The notes: generated by a model from the letters alone, not told the origin. 14,378 bases of DNA from an uncultured Sutterella sp. (GCA_905206365.1 CAJLHF010000047.1:1-14378); one strand, 5' to 3'; counted from the first letter of the stretch, positions 1 through 6,669 are shown. Made by a program: numbers and translations.

Positions 1-16
1 CGGTGGGTGGTGTGGG

Positions 17-47
17 AGGACGGCGCGGAGACATCCCCGCGCCTCCT
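17..47 (-). terminator. GC-rich hairpin beyond the hipA-like stop
   Basis: GGCGCGG (22-28) pairs perfectly with CCGCGCC (37-43) around an 8-base loop. Four further pairs (17-20 with 44-47) form outside a one-base bulge at C21. It lies about 35 bases past the stop codon of the minus-strand hipA-like gene, where a transcript end is expected. Neither strand has a T-run after the hairpin, so it is not a classical intrinsic terminator; it could protect a 3' end or be incidental. Confidence 0.3.
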
Positions 48-81
48 ACCCGATATTCCCGCCTCGCGCGGTTCGGGGATT

Positions 82-1569
82 TCAAACGTCGAAGAGCGGC
101 GCCATGCGCGCGGTCTCGCGCGAGGAGATGCCGAGCTCGTACGCTTCGCGTTTCCACCCCGAGATGACGCGTCTCATGTCCGCCAAGCGCGTTTTTGCGT
201 CCCGCAACGACATCTGGAAGTAGTCGGCAAGCGCCACGGCGTCGTCCGCGTCGCGCAGGCGCCGCACTCCGTCCGCCGTGATCGGACGATCGGTGAAGTC
301 GGGGGCGGGCGAGAGGTCGTGCGCGGGGGCGGGGCGCCACCCGAAGTCTTCGCGAACGAAAAGCCAACGCTCGGGTCGATCCGTACCGCCCGTAAGAAGC
401 GAAAAGACCATCCGTTGCCAGAGGACGGGAAGGTCCTTCGAGGGAGCGGCTCCGTCGGCGTTGAGAATGTCCGCCATCGCGAGGTAGCTCAACGTGCGTC
501 GTCCGTTGTTCACGAGCGTCGAAGCGGAAAGCGTCAGAAGAGGCGTTTCGAGGGAGAACGCGCCGTCGGATTCAAGCGTCTTTTCCTTTTTCGCGGTATC
601 GACCGACTTGGAGCGCGCCTTGGCCCGTAAAGACGCTTTGGGCTTCGCACGATCGGGTCGCTCCGTAATCAACACTGCGGAGCCGAGCGACTCGGAGAGG
701 ACGGAGTCGACCGTCGGAATGCCGCACTGCCGCGCCAACCTCAGGCCCAACTCGCTCCAGAGCGGACGGTTCCAATCGTCGCCCCGGGATTCGAAGAGCA
801 CGAAGGCGCTTCGACGATCTTTTTCCGTAAGGTAGTTCGCGTGGCTCCCCGGGATCGATGCCGCCGCGAGGAGTCGTTCCAAGTCTTCCTGTGCCGCTCG
901 CCCGCGCTCGTAAGCGTGGTGGGCGTAGAGGAGGGCGTCCAACTGCGTGACGGCGGGCGGAATTACGGCCCGCATCCCCTGCGGGTGCCCCGTGTCGGGA
1001 TCCGTGAGGAGTATGCCGCCCGCATGGTGCCGCGCGTGCGGAAGCCGCACGGCCATCGTCTCGATATTCCCCGCGTCCGTCGGAAGATTCAATTCGAGCC
1101 CCGAGCGGAGGGCTGCGCGCGGCAGATCGATCCGCCCCGGGTCGACCGAACGGTCCTTCAAAAAGCCGAAGGTCGACTCGCCTTCGACGGGGCGAAGGGT
1201 GCCGCTCGCGAGCGGCAGATCCGCGCCGAGCGGAAAGCCGTCGCGCAACCACTCGGGGTCGTAGATAAAGATCGGCCGATCGTCGAAGGGATCGGGACGA
1301 CGCACCTCCCGGGGGTAAAAATCCCGCAGGTTGACGCGGGGTTCGTTCGGGTCCGCTTTCAATCCGTCTTCCGCGTTCTCTATCGAGGCTTCGGGAAGTG
1401 CCTCCACATTATTTCCCGAACGGGAAGGATTTGATTCTTCCGGTTTCGAATTCCGATCGTCTTCGTCTCTGAGATTGGGGGCGAGCGGAAAGACGAGCGT
1501 GCCCGCACGGGGGGAGCCGGGCAGGGCGTCGATGCGCACGTCGTACGTGCGTCGGTAGGGGAACAACAT
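82..1569 (-). CDS. HipA-like protein (type II toxin-antitoxin kinase fold, probably catalytically impaired)
   Basis: This 495-residue protein is recognisable as HipA, the serine/threonine kinase toxin of HipBA modules, which phosphorylates glutamyl-tRNA synthetase in E. coli. The N-terminal HipA domain shows YDPEWL (103-108) and FGFLKD (134-139). The kinase part shows SIPGSHAN (238-245), an LWSELGLRLA helix (270-279), ITERPDR (301-307), GGTDRPERW (394-402) and AHDLSP (416-421). Aligned by eye to E. coli HipA, Ser150, Asp309 and the Mg-binding Asp332 have counterparts (S238, D397, D418). The P-loop Lys, the ATP-binding Lys and the active-site Asn appear replaced by N245, L258 and W402. Two low-complexity stretches (about 37-95 and 306-346) make it longer than the roughly 440-residue E. 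coli protein. The ATG is supported by GGAG eight bases upstream. It lies 29 bases after hipB, so the two are probably cotranscribed. HipA family membership is fairly certain; kinase activity is doubtful. Confidence 0.82.
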   Translation of the reverse strand: MLFPYRRTYDVRIDALPGSPRAGTLVFPLAPNLRDEDDRNSKPEESNPSRSGNNVEALPEASIENAEDGLKADPNEPRVNLRDFYPREVRRPDPFDDRPIFIYDPEWLRDGFPLGADLPLASGTLRPVEGESTFGFLKDRSVDPGRIDLPRAALRSGLELNLPTDAGNIETMAVRLPHARHHAGGILLTDPDTGHPQGMRAVIPPAVTQLDALLYAHHAYERGRAAQEDLERLLAAASIPGSHANYLTEKDRRSAFVLFESRGDDWNRPLWSELGLRLARQCGIPTVDSVLSESLGSAVLITERPDRAKPKASLRAKARSKSVDTAKKEKTLESDGAFSLETPLLTLSASTLVNNGRRTLSYLAMADILNADGAAPSKDLPVLWQRMVFSLLTGGTDRPERWLFVREDFGWRPAPAHDLSPAPDFTDRPITADGVRRLRDADDAVALADYFQMSLRDAKTRLADMRRVISGWKREAYELGISSRETARMAPLFDV

Positions 1570-1598
1570 TTTTGCAACTCCGGTCCGTTGGGACGCGC

Positions 1599-1916
1599 TT
1601 AGAACGCGTCGCTCGTTTTCTTTTTCGTGCGAACGCGCTGCGGCAGTCGACGCTCTTCAAGAAGCAAACCCGCTTCGTCGACGGAGGAGGCGGCGACCGA
1701 AGCGATCGCATCGCCGAGTCCCAGCGCCTGAAGGACGGCGGTGATGTTCCCGATCGAAACGCCGCATTCGCCCGCTTCGACTTTGTTGAGGGTCTGAAGC
1801 GAAATGCCGGCACGTTCCGCAACGAGGGACTGAGGGAGGCGCCGCCGCAAACGGGCGACGCGGATGTTGTATCCGAGGGTCCTCACGGACTCTTCAACGG
1901 CCAAGGAGGGTCTCAT
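1599..1916 (-). CDS. HipB-like antitoxin, XRE-family helix-turn-helix regulator
   Basis: This 105-residue protein has a Cro/C1-type helix-turn-helix at about residues 15-70. The core is QSLVAERAGISLQTLNKVEAG, with the usual AxxAGIS turn and recognition helix, followed by the ITAVLQALGL helix typical of XRE domains. The C-terminal tail is basic (RVRTKKK). Being the first gene before a HipA homologue makes a HipB-type antitoxin and autorepressor the best call; HipB dimers bind their own promoter and sequester HipA. I chose the ATG at 1916, which has an AGGA 11 bases upstream. A GTG at 1952 would add 12 residues but has no ribosome site and would put coding sequence over the likely promoter and operator. 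Family assignment is strong; partnership with the neighbouring hipA is inferred from synteny. Confidence 0.82.
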   Translation of the reverse strand: MRPSLAVEESVRTLGYNIRVARLRRRLPQSLVAERAGISLQTLNKVEAGECGVSIGNITAVLQALGLGDAIASVAASSVDEAGLLLEERRLPQRVRTKKKTSDAF

Positions 1917-1926
1917 AACACACACT

Positions 1927-1980
1927 ATCCTAGATGTTGAAGGAGTTAACACGCATTTTTATGCATGTTGAAGCTTTCAA
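1927..1980 (-). promoter_or_regulatory. Probable hipBA promoter/operator region
   Basis: Two exact copies of ATGTTGAAG lie at 1934-1942 and 1965-1973, 31 bases apart, or about three helical turns. Between and overlapping them is an inverted repeat, AACACGCAT (1948-1956) and ATGCATGTT (1961-1969), matching at 8 of 9 positions around a TTTT centre. A TTGAA/TTCAA dyad follows (1968-1980). On the minus strand TAGGAT (1932-1927) could be a -10 box, but no good -35 is visible. The arrangement fits cooperative HipB autorepression; which element HipB binds is not shown by the sequence. Confidence 0.45.
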
Positions 1981-2902
1981 TGCCCTCATTGGCGGCGGGA
2001 AGTCCGAAATCGCGGTTTTCGGGGGTTTCGAGGCAAAAAATCGTCGCTCCGAGGAAGCGTCTCGAAAGTTTTACATCCAGTTTAAGCGATGTTGTTTGGG
2101 ATAAACCACTGAATTCTTGATATTAAGCCTTCAGGGTTTCCCTCGAAAAACGCGGATTTCGCGCTTTCTCCCGACCTTTGAATGTGTCGACATCCTTTTT
2201 TGCGCGCCGCCGTTTCGTTTTGACGAACGTCCGATTCCGAATTCGGCGGCGTCCTTCGTTGCCCGGTCGTCCGTTCGGTTCGCGACGTCCGATCGGATCC
2301 GTGCTCGTTTCCGACGCGGGGCTGTGTTGCGTTTCGATACTCGCTGCACGCGATCCGGAAAAATCGGTCGGTCACTTTCCGCTCGGAGCCCTCCCCTCTT
2401 CCGGGAGATTCGCCTTCCTTCGAGTGAACCGACGCAAAGCCCGAAAAACCCGAAAAACAACAAAAATGTTGCGATTCGCGTTTTTCGCCTCGAATATCCG
2501 GAGGACGGCCGACAGCGCGTTCCGGGCTCGGTTCTTCCCGGCAGCCCGATTTCTCGCGAGCGATCTTTTCACGAATTCGGAAAATTCAACCCGATCGGGC
2601 AGTGTGAAATTTCAATGATTCGGGCAACTCGTCCCGTTTTTCCCGAAGCGCTCTGAAGGCCTTTGCGGGAGGCTCGGGCTACACACCTGGGGCGAAACTC
2701 CCCGAACGTCGCCAAGGGGCTTCCGTGCCCTCTGCGTCGTTTCCGTCCTTTCCCTGCAAACGAGCTCCGAACGCTACGCCCGAGGCCTTAATGCTCACTT
2801 ACGTCGTCGCGGAACGGCGGAGGTTGCTCGGCGAGCCGACCAAGCCAAGGACCCGGCCTGAAATCCGACGATTTGCCGCTCGGGGGCTCCGCGGGAGATC
2901 GG
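1981..2902. other. Long gene-free stretch, no convincing feature
   Basis: No open frame here has a ribosome site, a recognisable domain or the codon use of the neighbouring genes. The longest candidates, on both strands around 2082-2656, translate to Arg/Ser/Phe/Pro-rich sequence typical of shadow frames. Base composition up to about 2650 is richer in A/T runs than the flanking genes. Small elements seen are two CCCGAAAAA tandem units (about 2449-2457), a CAACA-AAAA-TGTTG hairpin (2458-2471), and GGGG/CCCC around a CGAAACT loop (2689-2703). It may separate the hipBA island from core genes or contain an unrecognised RNA. Confidence 0.5.
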
Positions 2903-3108
2903 GCCTTTGCTGTAAGGCGATACCCTGTACGCGATCATCCGAACGGATGATGACGCAGGCTTCCTTGCAGTCGTCCTTTCGCGATGAAAACGCGACACGG
3001 TCTGTGCATGCGCCGACGATCGTGGCGCAATTCTAGGTGGAAACCCGAATCTTTGTGAAGAAATTCCACGGGCGGCGCTTGCGACACTTCGCCCGTTACG
3101 AGTGGCGA
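2903..3108 (+). promoter_or_regulatory. Structured leader candidate: chain of stem-loops before the nitronate monooxygenase-like gene
   Basis: Successive hairpins can be drawn by eye. They are GCCTT/AAGGC (2903-2918), ATCATCCG-AA-CGGATGAT (2934-2951), TCGCG/CGCGA (2979-2995), TGCGCC/GGCGCA (3009-3029) and ACGGGCG/CGCCCGT (3068-3096). An alternative TCGCC/GGCGA pairing (3089-3108) competes with the last one. The terminator-like element at 3109-3136 follows directly, about 70 bases before the start codon at 3205. This resembles a riboswitch or attenuator leader, or a separate small RNA. No known riboswitch consensus was recognised and transcription is not shown, so the call is an inference. Confidence 0.3.
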
Positions 3109-3136
3109 CGGCCGTGCGGTCCGGTTTTGTTTTTTC
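3109..3136 (+). terminator. Short GC hairpin with U-rich tail (possible attenuator)
   Basis: CGGCC (3109-3113) pairs with GGTCCG (3118-3123) with the T at 3120 bulged and a GTGC loop. It is followed at once by GTTTTGTTTTTT (3125-3136 is T-rich). The stem is short, but the T-tract is the strongest in this part of the window. It lies in the 5' leader of the plus-strand gene starting at 3205, so it either ends an upstream transcript or regulates read-through. Confidence 0.4.
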
Positions 3137-3204
3137 CGTGCTTTACGTTTTTCGGAAGACGCGTACCGGGTCCGATCTTTCACCGTCCCTCAGAGGAGAA
3201 TTCC

Positions 3205-4524
3205 ATGACGAACACGCTCACAATGAACGATTTCCGCCTCACCTTGGGCTCGACCGAACTGAAGCCCCTGGTTCTCGGAGGCATGGGCGTCAATATTTCC
3301 ACGAAGGATCTCGCGCTTGAAGTGGCGCGCTTGGGCGGCATCGGGCACGTGTCGGATGCGATGCTCCCTGAAGTGGCCGACCGCCTTTTCCGCACGGGTT
3401 TTACCGCCGCGAAAGCAAAGGCCTCGAAGGCCTTTGCGGGTCTCGGCTCCAAGCTCGGCATGGCGTTTGACGTCGATGCGGTTGCGTCCGCCACGCGCCG
3501 CTACGTCGAAGATGTGATGAGCGCGAAAAAGGGCGAGGGGCTCGTTTTCATCAACGTGATGGAAAAGCTCTGCATGAACGACGCGTTCACGACCTTGAAG
3601 GCGCGCCTCACGGCGGCGCTTGACGGCGGGATCGACGGGATCAGCTTGTCGGCGGGCCTCCACACGTCGTCTTTTGCCATGATGGCGGAGCACCCGCGCT
3701 TTCACGACGCAAAGCTCGGGATCGTCGTTTCGAGCGTGCGTGCTTTGAACATTTTCCTTCGCCGTACCGCCAAGACCGGGCGTCTTCCCGATTTCGTGGT
3801 GGTGGAGGGGCCCTTGGCTGGCGGACATCTGGGGTTCGGGCTCACGAACTGGTCGGAGTCGAATCTCGGGACGATTGTCGACGAGGTGCTGGCCTTTATC
3901 AAGGCGCAGAAGCTTTCCATTCCGGTGATTGCCGGGGGCGGCGTCTTTACGGGGACGGACGGCGTGCGGCTCCTTCAGAGGGGCTGTGCGGGCGTACAGG
4001 TTGCAACCCGCTTTACGGTCGCAAAAGAGTCGGGGCTTCCCCACGACGTGAAGCAACGCTACTTCAACGCGCAAGCCGAGGACGTCGTCGTGAACGGCAT
4101 CTCGCCCACGGGCTACCCCATGCGCATGTTGCAACAGTCGCCCGCCATCGGCTCGAACGTGAAGCCCCAGTGCGAGGCCTACGGTTACCTCCTGGAGCGC
4201 GGCGACTGCTCCTACTTGAAGAGCTACCGCGAAGCGGTCGAGGCGAATCCCGACGAGAAGGCCCCGTCCATCGAGGGAAAGACGTGCCTTTGCTACCAGA
4301 TGCGCAACTACAAGCTCTGGACGTGCGGCGCCACGACCTCGCGCTTGAAGGAAACCTCCGTGCGTCTTCCCGACGGCACGTGGTACGAGCCTCCCGCCGA
4401 GCACATCGTGAACGACTACCTTTACTCGAAGAACGACGAAATCCGACTCCCCGAGGTGCCGGCGTCGGTCGAGTCCGCAGCCTTGCAGGCTTTGCGGGAG
4501 AGCGGCTCGCTCGCCGCATCGTAA
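3205..4524 (+). CDS. Nitronate monooxygenase-like FMN enzyme (2-nitropropane dioxygenase family)
   Basis: This 439-residue cytoplasmic protein has a TIM-barrel flavoenzyme fold. Diagnostic pieces are PLVLGGMGVNIS near the N-terminus (21-32), GLSxGLHT-like strand residues about 145-153, VEGPLAGGHLGFG (200-212) with the family's conserved His208, the FMN-phosphate motif VIAGGGVFTG (241-250) and VQVATRF (264-270). Family members oxidise nitronates or act as NAD(P)H:quinone or enoyl reductases (FabK, PfaD); the substrate here cannot be told. About 70-100 residues longer than common members, it carries Cys323, Cys335, Cys361, Cys363 and Cys374 in its C-terminal part. The start is fixed by AGAGGAGAA at 3192-3200, five bases before the ATG; frames reading further upstream cross the structured leader. 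It is a single-gene unit ending at a terminator. Family call secure, function open. Confidence 0.85.
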   Translation: MTNTLTMNDFRLTLGSTELKPLVLGGMGVNISTKDLALEVARLGGIGHVSDAMLPEVADRLFRTGFTAAKAKASKAFAGLGSKLGMAFDVDAVASATRRYVEDVMSAKKGEGLVFINVMEKLCMNDAFTTLKARLTAALDGGIDGISLSAGLHTSSFAMMAEHPRFHDAKLGIVVSSVRALNIFLRRTAKTGRLPDFVVVEGPLAGGHLGFGLTNWSESNLGTIVDEVLAFIKAQKLSIPVIAGGGVFTGTDGVRLLQRGCAGVQVATRFTVAKESGLPHDVKQRYFNAQAEDVVVNGISPTGYPMRMLQQSPAIGSNVKPQCEAYGYLLERGDCSYLKSYREAVEANPDEKAPSIEGKTCLCYQMRNYKLWTCGATTSRLKETSVRLPDGTWYEPPAEHIVNDYLYSKNDEIRLPEVPASVESAALQALRESGSLAAS

Positions 4525-4561
4525 CCGCGCATCGCAGAGTGCCTTCTCGGTTAAGCCCGAG

Positions 4562-4610
4562 AAAAAAGCCCCCGATCGTTCGAAAGTTCGAAACGTTCGG
4601 GGGCGTTGTT
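4562..4610. terminator. Bidirectional intrinsic terminator between convergent genes
   Basis: A long imperfect stem runs from 4568 to 4604: GCCCCCGA pairs with TCGGGGGC and the pairing continues inward through CGTT/AACG and CGAA/TTCG with one mismatch and one bulge. On the minus strand it is followed by TTTTTT (the A-run 4562-4567), making a strong terminator for the flavin reductase gene. On the plus strand the tail is the weaker GTTGTTGTG, which could end the nitronate monooxygenase-like transcript. Confidence 0.8.
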
Positions 4611-4646
4611 GTGTGCGGCGACGCTCGGTGCGTCGCCGATATGGGC

Positions 4647-6458
4647 TCACTTCATTTTGACAACGTTCGTGCCCGCCGTGCGGCCGAAGGTCATGACGTC
4701 CGCAATGGCGTTGCCGCCCAAGCGGTTCGACCCGTGGATCCCGCCCGTGACTTCACCCGCGGCGTAAAGGCCCGGAATCACCTTGCCGTCGGTCCCGACC
4801 ACCTGAGCGTTCGTGTTGATCTTGATGCCGCCCATGGTGTGGTGCACCGTCGGAACCTTCTTGCAGGCGTACCAGGGACCTTCGGTCAACGTGGTGTCGG
4901 CCTTGTTGTCGGCAACAAACCCGAAGGGATCCTTTGCTTTCTTTTCGACGACGCTGTTGTAGCCGTCGACGCTTGCCTTGAGCTTGGCGGGATCCATGCC
5001 GGTCTTCTGCGCCAATTCGTCGAGCGTCGGAGCTTCGACGACCGCGCCGAGCGCGACCATGTCGCGAATCGTTGCGCCGTTCGCGTCAACCCAGTCGCGC
5101 GAAGGATAACGGACCTTGTTGACGATCACCCAGTAGGTGCTTTCCGGCTGCTTGAAGATCGCACCTGCGAGCACGTCGCGCGCGGCCCCCTCATTGACAA
5201 AGCGATCGCCCGCGTTGTTGACGAAGATGCGATTGCGACCCGAGGTGCGGATATTTTCCATCAACCCCGTGCCCGGCGTCCCGCAAGGATGCAACTGAAT
5301 GTCGTCGAGCCCGATAAGCGCCGCGCCGTACTTCTGAGCGAGTTTCAAACCGTCGCCTTGTGCCGCCTTCTGAAGATTCGTGCAACCGATCGTGTTGTCA
5401 AGCGTCACGGATTTCCACACGCCCGTATTGACCTCCTGGCGGAGCTTGACGTTCGCGCCGAACCCGCCCGTGGCAATCACGACGCCGTCTTTGGCGTTGA
5501 GCGTCAGATTCTGCCCGAAGTGTTTCGCCTTGACGCCCGCAATGCGCCCTTCGGCCTCGATGAGGTCCGTTGCGGACGTGTCCGTGAGCACCTCGATGGC
5601 GCCGCCCGACTTGGCGATCACTTCTTCAAAGCTTCGGATGTAGGTATTGCCCGAAGGTGTGGCCGGGTAGTGACTGCGTTGCCAGAGGGCACCCGTGGCC
5701 GTCCCGATTTCGTCCTTGAATTTCACGCCCAAGCTTTCCAGCCATTCGACCGACCCCAAGGCGTTTTCCGTCAGGTATGCAACGAGCTCGGGGTCACCCT
5801 TGTCGTGACCGCCCTTGAGCGTCTGCGTGCGGAACTTTTCGATGCTGTCTTCAATGCCTTGTTTCGACTGACGTGCGGGGTCGACGGCATTGAGCGCGCC
5901 TTCGCTCACGTTGGTGGAACCGCCCAAGAAGCCGAGCTTCTCGAGAACGATCACCTTCCGAGCGCCCGCCTGATGTGCGGCGATGGCCGCGGCGAGACCC
6001 GCACCGCCGCCGCCCACGACCACCACGTCGGCGTTCTTGACGGCTTCGCCCGCCGGGTGTTGTTCAACTTTCTTTGTCATGGCCGCCATGTCGGCGCCGG
6101 CCTTTTCAAGACATTGCTTCACGCCCGCGTAGAGGGCCGAACTCGACACCGTGGCGCCCGTGATCGCGTCGACGCCGAGCGACTGATAACTGAGAATTTT
6201 GTCGGTCATGAGCTGCAACGCCACCCGACCGACCCCGATCGTTTCGAGGTTCTTCGAGGTGTCGATGCTCTCGATCCGATCCTTCGTGAGCGTAACGGTC
6301 ACGGTGAGCGGCGCATTGTGCCCGGTGACCGTGGCGGTGTAGGTGCCGGGCTTGAACGTCGACGGTGCCTTTTGAGCGGGTTCTTGCGCGAAGACGACGC
6401 CCGTGGCGAGTGCCGCGAGTGCGGACGTGAAAGCGCAGATGAGACGTTTGGATTGCAT
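4647..6458 (-). CDS. Exported FMN/FAD fumarate-reductase-like flavoprotein (flavocytochrome c/UrdA family, no haem domain)
   Basis: This 603-residue protein has a Sec-type signal peptide, with MQSKR, a hydrophobic core and cleavage probably after VFA (residue 24). Residues about 35-120 form an FMN-binding domain with the flavinylation motif DAITGATVSS (97-106); Thr103 is the expected covalent FMN site, attached by ApbE elsewhere in the genome. From about 143 comes the FAD_binding_2 reductase domain: VVGGGGAGLAAA (147-158), GDRFVNEGAARD (417-428), VHHTMGGI (538-545) and GSNRLGGNA (576-584). His390, Arg427, His539/540 and Arg579 match the catalytic set of Shewanella Fcc3. No CxxCH occurs, so electrons must come from a separate donor. 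It probably reduces a C=C bond in the periplasm as an electron sink (fumarate, urocanate or another enoate). GGAGG eight bases upstream supports the ATG. Substrate uncertain. Confidence 0.88.
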   Translation of the reverse strand: MQSKRLICAFTSALAALATGVVFAQEPAQKAPSTFKPGTYTATVTGHNAPLTVTVTLTKDRIESIDTSKNLETIGVGRVALQLMTDKILSYQSLGVDAITGATVSSSALYAGVKQCLEKAGADMAAMTKKVEQHPAGEAVKNADVVVVGGGGAGLAAAIAAHQAGARKVIVLEKLGFLGGSTNVSEGALNAVDPARQSKQGIEDSIEKFRTQTLKGGHDKGDPELVAYLTENALGSVEWLESLGVKFKDEIGTATGALWQRSHYPATPSGNTYIRSFEEVIAKSGGAIEVLTDTSATDLIEAEGRIAGVKAKHFGQNLTLNAKDGVVIATGGFGANVKLRQEVNTGVWKSVTLDNTIGCTNLQKAAQGDGLKLAQKYGAALIGLDDIQLHPCGTPGTGLMENIRTSGRNRIFVNNAGDRFVNEGAARDVLAGAIFKQPESTYWVIVNKVRYPSRDWVDANGATIRDMVALGAVVEAPTLDELAQKTGMDPAKLKASVDGYNSVVEKKAKDPFGFVADNKADTTLTEGPWYACKKVPTVHHTMGGIKINTNAQVVGTDGKVIPGLYAAGEVTGGIHGSNRLGGNAIADVMTFGRTAGTNVVKMK

Positions 6459-6493
6459 GAGCTTTTCCTCCGATGCCGGCTCGGAATGGTCGG

Positions 6494-6507
6494 CTGATAT
6501 GGATCAC
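6494..6507 (-). promoter_or_regulatory. FNR/CRP-type dyad upstream of the flavin reductase gene
   Basis: The sequence CTGATATGGATCAC has the core TGAT-N4-ATCA, matching 8 of the 10 specified bases of the FNR consensus TTGAT-N4-ATCAA. It lies 37-48 bases upstream of the ATG at 6458. Oxygen-responsive control would suit a fumarate-reductase-like enzyme. However, the centre is only about 42 bases from the start codon, too close for a standard -41.5 activator site unless the leader is almost absent. It could be a repressor site or chance. Confidence 0.3.
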
Positions 6508-6633
6508 CATAATCGAACGCCATGTTCGGCGAATCGGTACAAACGCTTGGATTGAAGGCGAGAAAGCGGAAGGGGCGAAAATAGGGCGAGTCGGTACCCC
6601 TAATGCAAACCGGTTCGATCAAGTCGGACAAAC

Positions 6634-6669
6634 AAAAAAACACCCCGATCGGGCGTTCCGACCGGGGTG
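6634..6669 (-). terminator. Intrinsic terminator of the EamA permease gene
   Basis: A 12-pair stem forms between 6641-6652 and 6658-6669 (CACCCCGATCGG with CCGACCGGGGTG) around a 5-base loop. The one non-Watson-Crick position becomes a G-U pair when transcribed from the minus strand. The A-run 6634-6640 gives seven U residues after the hairpin on that strand. It starts about 30 bases past the permease stop, so the downstream flavin reductase gene most likely has its own promoter in 6459-6633. Confidence 0.85.

Noticed and set aside
2117..2656. Possible plus-strand gene of about 180 residues in the gap after hipB.
   Set aside because: No ribosome site and an Arg/Ser/Phe/Pro-biased composition. 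Overlapping frames of similar quality exist on both strands, and no motif is recognised.
2757..2793. tmRNA-like tag: GCAAACGAG followed by CGCTACGCCC and TTAA resembles an SsrA proteolysis-tag reading frame.
   Set aside because: The pieces are not in one reading frame, and no tRNA-like ends are found: no GGTTCGA T-loop and no CCA end within the expected distance. Resemblance is by chance.
2655..3440. The 15-base string GAAGGCCTTTGCGGG occurs at 2655-2669 and again at 3426-3440 inside the nitronate monooxygenase-like gene.
   Set aside because: The match does not extend on either side, and one such repeat is near chance expectation in a GC-rich window of this size.
4544..4563. Hairpin TTCTCGG/CCGAGAA just after the nitronate monooxygenase-like stop codon.
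   Set aside because: It is followed by A residues on the plus strand and has no T-run on the minus strand, so it is not a terminator. The stronger hairpin at 4568-4604 does that job.
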